From Mesaphorura yosii (taxonomy: Eukaryota > Arthropoda > Collembola > Poduromorpha > Tullbergiidae), in contig WIXG01000015.1 of assembly GCA_009869945.1 (NCBI GenBank), positions 310,001 through 374,000 on the forward strand: 64,000 bases of DNA, read 5' to 3'. The notes under the pieces were generated by a model that saw nothing but the letters and a program-made list of their open reading frames with translations, ran no database searches and had not been told where the DNA came from. Of the stretch, positions 1 through 18,578 are shown one piece after another. The translations under genes and the position numbers were made by a program. The first letter of the stretch is position 1, and each line of letters opens with the position of its first letter.

Positions 1-193
1 GATTGGTGTAAATTCGCCCGAATTCAGGCTTTGATTCTCTTCGACCATCACCACGTTTGATTTCTCACTGTACGTCATGTTGGATAATTGTCTTTGAATG
101 GATGCAAGCAGGGTAAAAAGATGCAATTGCAAAAGTCAAAAATATATTCTCTGGGACGAGACAAATAGCTCTGAGTACTCAAGTGAAGGGATG

Positions 194-742
194 CTATCTC
201 ATTGGTGGGGAAGGACGCCAACCTATTGGACCAAACTTTAGTTGATGGGAATCACGAGGTTGAGACTGGGAATGGAATCGACTACCACAGCTGCTGCAAC
301 TGCTGCCCTCATAAACAGGATGACGGGGCCGTTTTGGTTTCGGAGTGTCTGACACCGAGTTTACTTGGCCAAGCAGATGCTGGACGAGTAGTAGTTTATG
401 GTGGTTTGGTTGGAGTGTAGCTGTTGTCGTAGGAGTTGGGTCAAAGTTGGCGTGGCCTAGTCAGCCTCCCGGCTTAGGCAGAATCCATGCCCACCGGCCG
501 AGGTCCAATGAAGCGGTGGTGTCGTTGTCGATGAGGAGTTCAATATCGCGGACAAAGATAATGTCGGATACTGAGACTGGGGCGGGCAGGGCGAGAGTTG
601 TTGCAGCGGTCAACAGTTCTTGTGGGAACAAATTCCCGGATTCAGACGCAGACGAAACTTCGAACAAGCACTGACTGTCACTATTTTCACTAAACCTAAC
701 GAGGCCTCTAACGAAAATCTCTGGAGTCAATAATAAAGACAT
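194..742 (-). CDS. Unidentified open frame with one internal TGA-CTAG; possible zinc-finger-family N terminus
   Basis: Read on the minus strand from the ATG at 742, the frame is open for 93 codons to a TGA at 463-461. It then stays open in the same frame for 88 more codons to a TAG at 196-194. The bases after TGA are CTAG, the context known to promote stop-codon read-through in animals. The first part (SDSQCLFEV, then a hydrophobic alternating segment) reminds me of N termini of springtail zinc-finger proteins, but only one of the expected cysteines is present. The second part has a basic stretch (KPKRPRHP) and a CSSCGS motif. A further open stretch runs from an ATG at 78 to the left edge and may be a later exon. 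No complete domain is visible. Alternatives are a decayed gene copy with one stop or a chance frame; identity is uncertain. Confidence 0.3.
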
Positions 743-1199
743 TTTGAAGGCTCAATTGTAAAAACTGGTTAACACTGAACAAAATGATGAAAGTTAATTC
801 ACTCATGCAGACCCAGGCTTGGAACGAGCGTGTAAAGACTTTATGCACGCTTTGCCGTGTGACAGAAATAACGTGATGCCAAATATGTGAAAATCTGTTT
901 TCAGACAAGAATTTGTGTGAAATTGGTTCGAAATACGATTTTGTGATCTGAGTTGGTATTTTTATTAGCGAATTTGCAGGAAGAACTTTCACTTTGCAGG
1001 AAATGCGTATGAATTCGATGAACTCTGAATTGCACGAAGAAAGCACAACAGAAAACACTGAATTTGCACTGAAGACCTGAACTCCAAGAACTCTACGTGA
1101 AGAATAACGTCTCAGCGTGGTGCTGCTCCAAATGAGGACGCATGGCTTGAGTCATTTATAGAAGCATGATATCATAAAGGCCTTTTGAATTTGGTTCCA

Positions 1200-1219
1200 G
1201 TACGCGTACGCCGTACGCA
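1200..1219. repeat. CG-rich ACGCGTACGC motif, copy 1
   Basis: A 20-bp patch built from overlapping GTACGC/GCGTAC units, nearly self-complementary, in AT-rich surroundings. Related patches occur at 5573-5594, 13535-13558 and 30552-30574. Confidence 0.5.
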
Positions 1220-4200
1220 GCAAGTGTATGGCCACGCTTGGCTCTACGCTCTAGCTCCCTTTTGCTTAAGCCTAAGCTCTCTGACTTTTGCGAATTCTAT
1301 TTCTTTTTGCAAAGCACACGAGCCCAGGCCTAGAATATGTGGAATGGAGTTCCGAGTAGGAGGGGACACGTCCAATTCCTAACACTCATTTGCGTGGTTC
1401 CTCGCCAATATACCCGTAATCGTACTGCACGTTATAGCGAGAAACGGGTATAATATTTTTGCACACATCACAAGACCTGCCATGCCAAATAAAGCGACGA
1501 CCGACTTCGGTAGGCAAAGGCAAGGGCTTTGCCACCATTCGCACCCGCATTCGCATGTGATATGCCATGCCGTGCCGGGAGTCGTCATGGCGAATTTTGC
1601 GAATGGAGCTTCAACAAGTAAGAACGCATCAACGTGCACGGCCACGGCACGCGGAGCAGCGGTGGACGCGGGTCGAGGCGAGAGAAATAAATATTGGAAG
1701 TGACAACGCAGAAGACTATGAAAGATTCCATTCCAGGAACCCATGAGTCATGTAGGCTCGCCCGTCGAATTACATTAGCAACCAAGTATGAAAGGAGGTT
1801 GACCGAGCACTATTGTTGGTTGTACTTGCAGTAGGTGCAAGGGACAGAGTAAATAACGAATCATAAAGTTCAGATGCCAACCGAAGCGTTTTCCCATAAA
1901 AAATTAACCTGATAGAGTAATTTCCTTATAAAAATGCATAAGGAAATGAGCTCAGTGTAGAAGAAAAAGAATGCATGTAAAAGAATCAAATCACGCATTT
2001 GCAGAAACCAGACATTGCCATTACCAAAGTTGAATTCGGTTTCCGTATGCCTCCTAAATCCGCATGCTTACGTAATGCCGTGCTTATAATAAAGGAGACA
2101 TGAGATGTAAAGGAACAGCAACGTGACAAAATATGTGACGTAGGCATGTTCCATGCTAATCATCATCATTCTCGCACGAGTAGAGGTTCAGTCGTAGCCG
2201 TTGTGCTTGCATTGCACGTAAACTCAACATATTGCAAAATAATCCCAGGCATTTCTTGTAGCATCAAATTAGCGCTACCGTGTTTGCAGAAAATGAAACG
2301 AGAAATAAATGGCGAGGTAGAGGAAAAGAAGGACTACTCTGTGAAATGAGACAATAAGACATGAATCATGAGCTCGTTCTTGGCTCTTGCTGACTAATTT
2401 TGGTTGGGACAAAGTGAATGATGCCCATTCTAACCTTTGGCTCAGACAAAAAATTCAGATCGTTTGTCTTTCCTATCTTAACGACTTCGGATTATTTTTA
2501 CACGCTACTGAGTTCCAAGTAGGACGGAATGCTATCTTTTAAAATTGTATCTCACGCATAACAACATCTGTTCATATTAGAGCACGATTAAACTGAAGTG
2601 GAGACAGATGAGAGATGCGTCACTAAATGTCATACCAGCGAGAAACCGCACCAAACGTGTTCATACCTGAGAATCTTTTCCACTTCAAAGCGTCGACGCT
2701 TTCCAATTCCAATGCTGGATTGTCGACTCCTTTGAGAGTGCGTGCTTTGTTTTGCAATGAACATCCAGAACTGCTTGCAATTTCTTCATTTTCTTGTCGA
2801 ACCTTTCCATTGAGAGAGAATTCTAAATGTATGACATAAAGATACAATTCAAGTTAGTGATGTGAATGTCAGGCAGTGTGATAAATCAAAATTCATCTTG
2901 ACTTACTCTTTTTTGAACTCTTCATGCCACTAAACCAGGAAGGAGCAGAAGGAGGTCACTTACTTATAGATTTTAATTGCTCACGTGTAAGCTGTTGACT
3001 TTTTCTATCACAATTAGGAATTGCTCAGTTTAGTTTTAAGTCATACGACACAACACCAGTAGTTCTCTGTCCTTTTATCGGGCTCATGTCCTGACTTGGC
3101 GTGAGTGTTCTGAATCAGACGATTGGAAACGACGGTCAAAACAAACAGAAACAAGACTGGACAAGCACCAGCAAAGTAATTTTGTAATTGCTTGTATTGC
3201 AGTTTGTCGGTTACTAGAACTCATAATCAATGGGAAAAGTGTGCCAAAGAGTCTCGCCTTTGCTGAACTTAGAAATCTGTCTCTGATTAACAGGCTTTAT
3301 CGGTCCGTACAAAGTCAAAGTTAAAGTCTTTAGGGTCCAAAGGGTTGATTCGATTGAACAATGAATCACAGCCACCGCCGGTGTTTTAGCAGCTGGCCTG
3401 CCCCGAGATCAACTTCACCTCACTGCATTTAAGGTTTTTTTGTAAATCAACTAGGATTACTGGTCCTGGTCCTAACTGCTAACTGTCCTTCACAATCTTA
3501 CGAATTCGTTGGAAACAATAAAGTTATTTCGTTACACAACCTCTTATTGTTTTTACCACTGCCGATTATTCGGAAGCTGGTTTCTAATTAGTTCGATGAA
3601 CCAACTAATGACTACAGCCCATGCACACGCAGGAAATTTACCTGACGAAACGATAAAACTTAGGTTCAGGTAAGATGTTGATACTTAAGCTCATAGAAAT
3701 AGAATCAGGTGATTTATCATTTGTGGCTACAAGCAGTCTACTGACGCTTAATTTGGTTCAGCACTGCGCAGAGATTCTTCCTAATTCGTGCGTGATTTGA
3801 ATTTCATGAAGCCGTAAAATTACTGCCACTATTCTTCAGCTTCAGCTGCAACCTTTGCACTCAAGTCTTAAACCCTGAAATTTGTGCGTCACATTCTACG
3901 TCCAAGTCAATTATGCAAGCAAACTGGTCGAGTTCTACTAATTATTCAGCCAATTCCAATTCAGTGGTGCAGCTATTCCCTGTTTACAGTCACGTTCGTC
4001 TTGGGTATGGCGTAGCGTAGCCGCAGGTCTGAGGTCTATTATTACACAATTTTAAAATAGAAATTAATCACATCGGCGAGCGTCTGATTGAATCGCTTCC
4101 GTTTCATTCTGAGTGATTATAAACGCTTTTATTGGTCACAGTTCAACCTTACGCTCCTGTCAAGTCAAGCGGCGAGCCGGACGCGGACGCCGTGACGCAG

Positions 4201-5572
4201 CGCTGCTGTGTCATGACAGGACAAGGCCAGCTTCCTTTGAATTAGATTACATCAACAACATATCTCGATTTGTAATAGCACAGGCGACAATCCGCAAACT
4301 GCTTATAAAACCGACGAGTTCCAGTTCCTCAATGGACTGAATGTCTGGTCCTTTCCTAGCATAGTTTATGTATTTGCATATTGCGGAATTGTTGCTGCGA
4401 GTACGCCCTATACGTGTTGAGTTTACAATTGCGTCTGGCTCTGGGCGGGCGGGTTATAAAGAAACAGTTGCATCCTGTCGCTGATACTTACCCGGCTGAT
4501 ATTGGACTTGTGAGGAGGATTTGACAAATCAATATAGTCTACCCTCGTGTACCTCCATGATAATTTGATAATTACAATCAGGCGCTCGCGCGCACAACTC
4601 CGACGAGAATAAAATATTAGAAAAGCATTGTTCACTATCTTGGTGCTTTTTGTTATTCATTTTGTATAACATTCTCTCGTCAGTCTGCATTTTGACACGG
4701 TGCAACCAGGCTTGTCGGAGTTATTTGGGTTACTGACATGAATTTATTACTTAATCTATAAATCGAACATGGTACTCGAATTTATCAATTTGCTCGAGGA
4801 GTAGAATGAATAGAAACTCAATTTCTCACATGCATGCATAAAGAATATAGAACTCCAGAGCGTAATTGTGTACCATACTTGGACGACAATAAAAATGTAT
4901 GAAAAACGGCATTACTGTTTTGAGTGGGTGGTAGTTCGAAAGTATCCGTGCCACTCGTTGCTGAAGGCGCTGGATCGTTTCTCGAGTTCTTATGCAAAAA
5001 TTCGTTTCCAAGTAGAATGTGAAGAAGAAAGTTCGACAAACTGACGACCCCCTTCGGAGCTGTCGCACATTCTCGTTTTTGAATGTCCAAAAAATCGGCA
5101 GAATTCCTTCATACACCACACGTCTACTACGCACGAACTGCACTTGAGTCTCACGATTCCAAAACCACAGCTAGTTTGAACTTGGATTGAATCTGTTAAC
5201 TTGGGGAGGTGTAAATATCGACTGAAATATTCAATTCATAAATGCAATGAGAACGTAGACGCAGAAGCAAAGCCATCCTCATTAGCCTTCGTCGCTATTT
5301 ATTTTTGTATCTATTGTTATTGAACATGTTGTGCTGAATCTATTTACAATGCACAATTAAACCCTCGCAAAAGTTCCGACCGTGATGGGGTTGCTACTGG
5401 CGTGAACGCGTGAAGGGGCAATCGAGCGAGTCCTGCTGCAAAAGTGCAGTGTGCAATGTTATGGCGCAAAGACTGTTAATCAGTCAAACTCGTTTAGACC
5501 CATTAACGAGCGCGAAAGGTGATTTACAACTTCAATATCACCTGAAATACTACGAAATACTACGTTGATTTG

Positions 5573-5594
5573 AGTACGCGTAAGCGTACGCGTC
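5573..5594. repeat. CG-rich ACGCGTACGC motif, copy 2
   Basis: GTACGCGT, then AAGC, then GTACGCGT; the two halves are near-identical and each is palindromic. It lies about 150 bp left of the Tc1-like element. Confidence 0.5.
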
Positions 5595-5745
5595 AAGTTT
5601 TGATGGCAGTAGACACGGCGCGGCTGACAAAAGAATACAAGCTACGGCTACAGATGAGCAGCTTCGTCAGCCGTACACAGTTGCACACGTTCTGATCGTG
5701 TTCATGAAGGTAAGCGCATAGCGAATAATGATTACCATTAACATA

Positions 5746-7312
5746 CACTCTGTCAAACAATGATACCACAGGCACTATTATCATTTATAACTCCGTTCTT
5801 ATTGAATGGAGTTTATTTTGAGATATTTTATGCGTAGGCGAGATAGCGATACTCTGGCAAAGTTTCATTGAAATTGGTTGATAGGCTAATGGGTAGGGGA
5901 GGATTTCCTGAGAGGTTGGTATCCAAAAATTATAGCACAGCTTAAGAATATTGTCAGTTTCTTGACTGGTGCTTCCTTCGGTCGTGCAAAAAGTTGAATC
6001 AGTCATGCCTCGTGGCACTCGGTTGACCGTAGTAGAAAGAGGCCAGATTGACGTACGACACAATGAAGGGCACAGCGTGAATCGCATTTCAAGCACCATT
6101 AACAGATCTAATAAGGTTGTTAGCAATTACCTTCGGCTAGGAGAAGCGTACGGGACAAATAAGTCAGGTGATCGTCCGAGAGTGCTAACAGTGAGATATG
6201 AGCGGAAAATAATTAACTTAGCCCGATCTGGTGTCTACTCAATACGAGAAATTGAACGCGAACTCCATTCAGAAGTCTCACGAAGCTCCATTCACAACGT
6301 AATTCAACAGAATCCTTTCTAGTCCTGGTGTCAAAAGTTGCGCAAACCTCCTCTCACGGATGCCCACAAGTCGGCAAGACTGGTTTTTGTGAAAGATCAT
6401 ACGACCTGGGACAAGCAATGGAAGAAAGCATTGTTCTCCGATGAGAAAAAATAGAACTTGGACGGAACAGATGGTTACTCGTCTTACTGGCATGATTTGA
6501 GGAACGAAAAGGAGCTGTTTTCTTAGCGACAAGCAGGTACGTGTTCAAAAATGCCCATAATGAAAGTCAGACTTGCGTCTCAGGCAGGTTTACGAAGCAA
6601 AACCAGATTAGCTTAAATGTGCCTTTCAAGGGGTGGCTTAGTAATGTTCTGGGGAGGATTCGGACACAACGGTACGACACCACTAACCGAAATTAAACAA
6701 CGATCGAACTCAACTGACTACCTGGAAGTCCTGGAGAATAATTTATTACGCTGTAGTTTGAAATTAGCTGGCCGAGGCTGGATTTTTCAACATGATAACG
6801 CAAGTATTCACGCATCTGCCAGCACAAGGAATTGGTTGGAGAAAACTGGGGGTATTGAAGTGGCCATCGAAGAGTCTTGATCTCAATCCCTTTGAGAACC
6901 TGTGGGGCATCATGGCACGTCAAGTTTACGTTCATGGTCGTCAATATGGCATATTGTCTGGGCTCAAGGAAGCTGTAATTGGAATAATTTGTCCCCCTAC
7001 TCTCAAGAAATGACTTTCGAGTATGAAAACAGAATTTTTGAAGTGATTTTGAATTACAAAATATTAACTTCCCAGATATGTACCTTGCGTGAGAGAATTC
7101 CATTTTTTTCAAATTGTGCTATAATTATTGAACACCAACTTTCCACTAAATCGTCTGTCTCTCAGTTCCATACCAACCAATTTTAAAGAAACTTTGTCAC
7201 AACAATAATAGTTTATCTATGTATTAGATGTGTTAAAATGGTGCTCATTCGTTGTAATCAAAGGGAGTAATAAACAAAAGTGTCTACTGTGCTATAATTG
7301 TTGGACACACTG
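5746..7312 (+). mobile_element. Tc1-like DNA transposon, IR/DR type, degraded
   Basis: The element is 1,567 bp, flanked by TA on both sides (5744-5745 and 7313-7314), the target used by Tc1/mariner elements. The outer ends match as an inverted pair: CACTCTGTCAAACAATGATA on the left and CAGTGTGTCCAACAATTATA as the right-end complement. A second related copy lies inside each end, around 5912-5938 and 7115-7139. Between them is a further inverted match (about 5857-5885 with 7171-7195). Each end is therefore a roughly 180-200 bp inverted repeat carrying two direct repeats. The right end stops 168 bp beyond the GLYAT-like gene's stop codon. The arms have diverged and the transposase is broken, so the copy is old and not autonomous. 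Confidence 0.85.
6005..7013 (+). pseudogene. Tc1-like transposase remnant (DD34E type)
   Basis: The frame from the ATG at 6005 gives a classic Tc1 DNA-binding region: MPRGTRLTVVERGQI, then two helix-turn-helix units (about residues 10-105) joined by a GDRPRVLT hook. The catalytic part follows: first Asp in FSDEKK, then DGYSSYWHDLR, the MFWGGFG strand, second Asp in QHDNASIH, and the Glu in DLNPFENLWG, with about 34-35 residues between Asp 2 and Glu. These are the marks of DDE transposases that cut and paste at TA. In-frame stops lie at 6320, 6452 (replacing the Trp or Phe usual after FSDEKK), 6524 and 6614. A frameshift near 6845 moves the last third into another frame. The C-terminal end is frayed. 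It cannot encode a working enzyme. Confidence 0.9.
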
Positions 7313-7479
7313 TAGCCTTCTGCCTGTTCTTTCTGTCGTCACAGATTAATGATGCTCGTAACAGTCGCGATGGTGGTGGTAGTCAGCATTGTTGTGAGAT
7401 GTGAAACGAAAACGACCTTCCTCAATTCGCACCAGAAACCAACGCGGCACAATGAGGAAGTGCCTGACTGCCATTTCTT

Positions 7480-8618
7480 TTAGTCTTGAATCCCACCCAA
7501 AAGTAGCCAGTACGTTCTGCAATCAGACTTCAAACCGACTTTCTCCATCAGCTTCTGCGACTTTGAATTGGACAGGAGGACATGTGCTACCGGAATCAGA
7601 CCAATTTGTGCGTTATGTCGTACTATTTCTCTCAGCGCCATTTCGCCATAGCCCTTCCGCCGATGATCTTCCCTCGTATACAGAGCGTTGATGGAGCTGA
7701 GTGGAGAAGTGAAGACCCAGCTTACTAGGTCATGACCTTCGCTGACTCCGCTCCCCTCTCCAGGAAGAGCATAGACTCCAAAGGATCCGATTTTAGCGAT
7801 TGACTGGGTGATGACTTGCAACATCCCTTCTCGCGATTCACCCCAGTGTTTGTCAACAATCTCTGCGTCCTGAGTTGTCAGCGGTTGGATCTTTACTTTT
7901 GAAGATTCTGAGCCCCTGGGTAAACCGTCAAAACTTGAATCCACTCTCATTCTTTAAAGCAAGAGCGTCTTACTCAGTTGCAACTGACTTAACTTGAAGA
8001 CCATCGCTTATGTCCATCCAATAAAACCGACAATGCTCAGGGCCAACCTCATGTCCGCTTCCAGGCTTGTTTTGGTAGAATTCAAGTAATTTCGGTGCAA
8101 CTTCTTCTGGAACGTCTCCAAATAAGTTCGTGACTTTCCAGTCGATGAAATCATTCAAAATGTATAACAGTTTTCCACAGTGTGAGATGCAATGCTGGTG
8201 ATGCTGATGTGGCGCTGGTAATGAAAAGAGAATACATCTGCTGTCTGGCATAGACTGTAAAAAGATGCTCTCTGATGAATGTCACTCTCAGTTCTTAATT
8301 ATTTAAAAATTCGCTCTATTTAGAACACTAACCTCGAATACACAATATGCGATAACAATTGGAGTCTCGTCTTCGTCCAAGTTTTCACCGGTTACGTAGA
8401 ATTTCATGTCTTTCTCGGAAACCCGTTCGGTGAGTTGCAGTTGCAAAATGTTCAAAAGCTGCACACAAATTCGATTCTTTGAAATCAATGCTACGTCTCT
8501 GGAAGTGATTGAAATGGGTGAATACCATTGCTGATGCAGGTAACCGTTTGTGCAAAAGTTTTTGAAGTCTTGAATAATTGGCCAATGAAACTTGAATAAG
8601 ATTAAGTTTGCCTTCCAT
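7480..8618 (-). CDS. Glycine N-acyltransferase-like protein (GNAT fold)
   Basis: GLYAT-family enzymes conjugate acyl-CoA substrates to amino acids, usually glycine. The exact substrate here cannot be read from sequence. My model has four exons (8465-8618, 8333-8409, 7974-8254, 7480-7933) with continuous phase, giving 321 residues against about 290-300 in vertebrate GLYAT. The N terminus (LQKLLHKRLPASAMVF) aligns with the human GLYAT start. The last exon holds the C-terminal GNAT domain: VKIQPLTTQDAEIVDKHW, the motif HRRKGYGEMALREIV that binds acetyl-CoA pyrophosphate, and a terminal beta strand (KVGLKSDCRTYWLLLGG). The last intron would be only 40 nt. The first intron is my least certain join. 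A decayed Tc1-like element begins 168 bp downstream. The start was chosen at 8618 because it matches the family N terminus; the frame is open to 8747. Confidence 0.85.
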
Positions 8619-8987
8619 GTCAGATTTCAATGGAACCTTCGCAAATTGCGACTGATGCCCAAGTAAATCACAATCAGGTTTGTGAGCTCCGATCACATGA
8701 GTGAGCAGACGATAACTGTCAGAAAGGGTCAGGAGCAAAAGATGCACGGCTTAGCACATGAGAGTCATTAGAGCTGTGATGCGAACGTCGGCCACAACGC
8801 TCGAGGCTCTGCTGATGCATGAAGCTGTGCTCGTCTCGCCGCGCATTGACACTCAAGAGATAAGATAAGGTTTCACGATTTTAATGCGATGATTTATTTA
8901 CGGAACAAGTCGCTACAAAAAATTAATACAAAAATCGTCAATTTGCAAAACTAAACCGAAAACTAATACAATAATGTGGTATTACGT

Positions 8988-8993
8988 TTTATT
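8988..8993 (-). other. Poly(A) signal for the Ack gene
   Basis: AATAAA on the minus strand, about 215 nt past the Ack stop codon. Confidence 0.45.
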
Positions 8994-9205
8994 CTAATCG
9001 TATATAATGGAACGGAACAAAGCATGCAGTTGTGTTGTGTATACATAATACTACGTATGGCAATTAATCGAAAATTCTCCAGTACAAATTCAAAATCTTT
9101 GGCAAGAGTAACAAGAACCTCTCGATTCGTTCTAAACTATGTTCTATTATGTGTAAGGTTTCCATTTCCAGACTAAAACTGCTGCGGACGAATACTACTT
9201 ATTAT

Positions 9206-15073
<5,868 letters not shown>

Positions 15074-18000
15074 TGTATTTACAATTCAGGCAGGCTGAAT
15101 TGTCGAATTGTGGTGGACGATTTAAGTCGATGCCTGATCCGGTCGGATTGTTTCTCCGCTATGAATTTTGGATTCTGCAAAAATAGATTAACGTATAGCG
15201 CCTTTAGCAATTGCTTTCAAAACTTCCTTTGGTCGGACGTTGGACCTTGCCCCATATTGGTGAGCAATCGCCATTATCGGGAACGCTTACTCATTCATCT
15301 TAACCTTACAATTTAAATAAGTATTTTGGTTCATTTATATTTAGAGCCCGACAATCGAGTTTGAAAATGAGTACCTCCACCGTACCTTTGATGTAGCTGC
15401 GTCATCGCTGTCCCCTTTGCATCCTCATCAATCGCCAGTAGTTTTATCAATCTTCCAAGCAGCAGCAATGGAAACTATCGACACGAAGCACAATTGATTT
15501 GACGCGTGAGTTTAGTCAAGTTCTCGAAGCCAATTGGAATTTGCACTGCGCGCACACACGTCACGTCGTATGAGGGTCACTCCACTATTACGTATTTGTC
15601 AGGAGATAAGATAACTGCAATTCCATGACTTAATTTCACGTGTGTAAGTAAGCAACCAGATGACTAATTACCTCTCACAAATAGTATTTGTTGTATTATA
15701 CACTGGAGAACTTGGACATTGGACTGAGCGTGCCTCATTGAATTCTGCCAATGAGAATAATTTCTTGAAATTACACTATTCAGCTTCCAAATCAGTTTGA
15801 GTTTTCCAGCGATTGTAGTTGCTCGGATCGATCAGTAGCAGTTCTCTTGCATGCTGCAGTCTTGATAGTCGTGAATGAATGGAACTTTCGAATCTTCCAA
15901 TAATATAAATATGCACATAAAACAGAAATTAAATAACACACTTGAAAGTAAACCCGAAGCCCTCAATTCTCGCTCTCGTTTTTAGGTACAAGAGCCTTCG
16001 ATTGATTTGAGAATTGACACAAAACTGAGCTCAATTTCACGATGCGAGTGCGAGTTCCTTTCTTCTTCTCTTACGTTCACATTCTTATTCTTGCCAGCTA
16101 CAATCAGTAGAGTAAAAATTCTTCAGTTTGTAATTCACAACAGAAGGTACGCAGCTGTAACCCAGCGTAGTGCACTTCCAAACGTTCAGTGTACAGAGCC
16201 AAAAACTGGCATAAAACTCTTCTTCCGTGGTCTGCCGTGCACTACTAACTTGAGTTACTACATTTAGTAGTCGCAGCTTTGCAGTGGCAGCGCAAGGTAC
16301 TCATCAGTGCTTTGGTGCAACTATCAGTTTTTATACGTACGTGCATACATAGTCAGAATCTCCCCATAATCCCAGGACTTCTTGTACTCAGCTTGCTTCG
16401 GCCTCAACTTCAGCTTCAACTTCTATGCCAATACTCGCATGCATGCATACGAGAGATTCATGACCATGATCGCGTCAACATCGGTCTGTAGTTAGCGTCA
16501 GCACTTTAGTTCGTATAGCTATTAAGCGATCATAGGCACTGGGCACAGAGTGATGCATCCTCGTCGCAAAAAAATACAGGACAGACTGCAGACGGACAGG
16601 ACAGTCAGTACGGTTCAAATATTTTCGTACCAATCGAGATGACAATAGTATTATTTGCAAACCGTTGCGTAGCCGCTGGCATTCCGCCTGACCCTCTTCG
16701 TAATTTAGCAATTTTTGTGACGCTTGCATTTTGAGTTGCAATTGTCCTGTGTGTTTTTTCTGCTCGACTCGCCTGTGTTTGTCCAGCAAACCTGCAGCAG
16801 GTGTAATAATTATGTACGGTGCAATTCAGGTGGGTTTGTACGGTGTACTTATTTTTGCACTTCACCCCATTTCTACGACGCTAATTCCATCGTGCCAACT
16901 TCCAACGATGTGATGCGATACTTTCGAGTTTCGACTAACGACCAACGACTCTTATACTTGAGATTTATTTATGCCTTGTAAACTTGTAAAAAAAAAGCAG
17001 CACACTCTCGCCATCAGTGCCATCAGCCATTAGCGTAAAGTGTGATACAAAGAGTGTGGTGTGCATTTGCGATTATCAGTGCAATGCGATGCTAATTACT
17101 TTCGTTCAATTGCTTGAACCCTGAAAGGAGTTGATGATAATAATAGCAATGGCAATAGCAGACAGCAATCAGCAAACTCCAAGCGCAATTTCACGAAACT
17201 ACAATAATAGGCATTTAGTGTCTTGTCGTGTGCGTGTACATTTTATGAGACTGCTCAGAAAGGAGTGAAGTTATCTCTCAGAGTCAGAACAGAACACGAT
17301 GAACGGATGATAAAATTGTAAGAGAAAACCGTAGCGTAGCGTGCCCATGCATCATTTAATTGTATCATTTCGCTCAATGCATTTCATGAATTTAGATCAT
17401 GTAATTTGATTCTGCGATCTGGTAAAATCGCAAAATGTAAAATCTTTCAAATGACTTGCATTTTTGTTTCTGTTTTCACGAAGCATTTTTAGCGTAAAAC
17501 TCAAATAAAAATCGTACAAGCCGTAAAATCATTCATGCAAGGAACTCCCTGCTGAGATGGCGTTATTCACGATTCACGACGGGGAAAAGGATCCACCCCA
17601 ACCAGCTAGGATACACGATTTGCCGGTTTACGAGTCAGAATCATCCAAATTCGTAATCAACTGAAATTGTTTGAGAATATTCGCGATATTTTTGATTATG
17701 AAAAGCTCTTTCCCATTCCACACAAATTAATCAACTTTTGGGAAACTCACCTTTATGTCTCAGAATGTTATTTTTACTGTGAACCTATTTTACAAACGGA
17801 TTGCAAATGCCTTGAAGATGTAACGTAGATTTCCAAGCTATTTTGCGCTCTGTCACATTTTGAAGCGAAGCGGAATTTTCACTTTGGCTTGCAAGCGAAA
17901 TTCTTGTTGTAATTTTTTGCAAAATATTGAGGCACTATTTCGGATTATGCGAACACATTTATTTTTTAGAAAATAAAAACTGGAACACTTGTACATTGTG

Positions 18001-18578
18001 TGTAAACATGAATGTGTCGCAATACAAGAATAAATTCAATGCCACCGCCAAATTCCCGATCACAATGCATATTCTTTATTCAACAAAACAAATCCTCACC
18101 TTCATTTGATACATGAATGACAGTAAAAGCAACACCATTTATAGTACGGCATGATTTTGAAGCAAAATTCAACTATCGTAATAAATTCTTACTCTGCTAC
18201 TGCTAATATGAATCTAAATTTTCGACTTTCAAATCAAGTTAGGAAAATAATGTATTCCAACAGAAATCCAATTTGAATTACAATGAGAATTGATGATTAT
18301 ACACATACATACACGTAATATTTCTATTAGGAATGGATTCATGGATTTGATTTTTGATGCTGAGAGGTAAGACAAAAAGTTGGTACACATATAAAGTTAG
18401 TACGTATCATTTTAAACCCCTCAAAGCAGTCCACTAACTTGGAAACTGGACCTTAGCACGATATCATGATTGAGTCTCATTCGGGTTATAGAGCAGAGAA
18501 ACGTTTTTACTTACACTTGAACTTTATGGATAATTTGAACCGCGTTAGATACGTACTTACTAATTTATCTGTTTTTGC
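15074..18578. other. No gene recognised; Ack 5' leader and promoter expected at the left
   Basis: Frames here are short, overlapping and motif-free (for example 16007-16267 plus and 16475-16789 minus). The first few hundred bases left of about 15600 should contain the Ack 5' leader, possibly with a non-coding exon. Bases just below 18579 are the GDI 3' end. The centre (16500-18300) is AT-rich with no visible repeat structure. Confidence 0.5.

Larger units (their letters stand above)
743..5745. other. No gene recognised (about 5 kb)
   Basis: Both strands have only short frames without recognisable motifs, such as 1379-1744 minus and 4826-5143 minus. The composition is mixed and non-coding in look. 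Two CG-rich patches containing ACGCGTACGC-type motifs lie at 1200-1219 and 5573-5594. The part next to 742 may hold the promoter and 5' leader of the leftmost minus-strand frame. I saw no tRNA, rRNA or complete transposon here. Confidence 0.5.

Noticed and set aside
708-1058. 116-codon minus-strand frame
   Set aside because: It covers the likely leader of the leftmost frame in another phase and has no recognisable motif.
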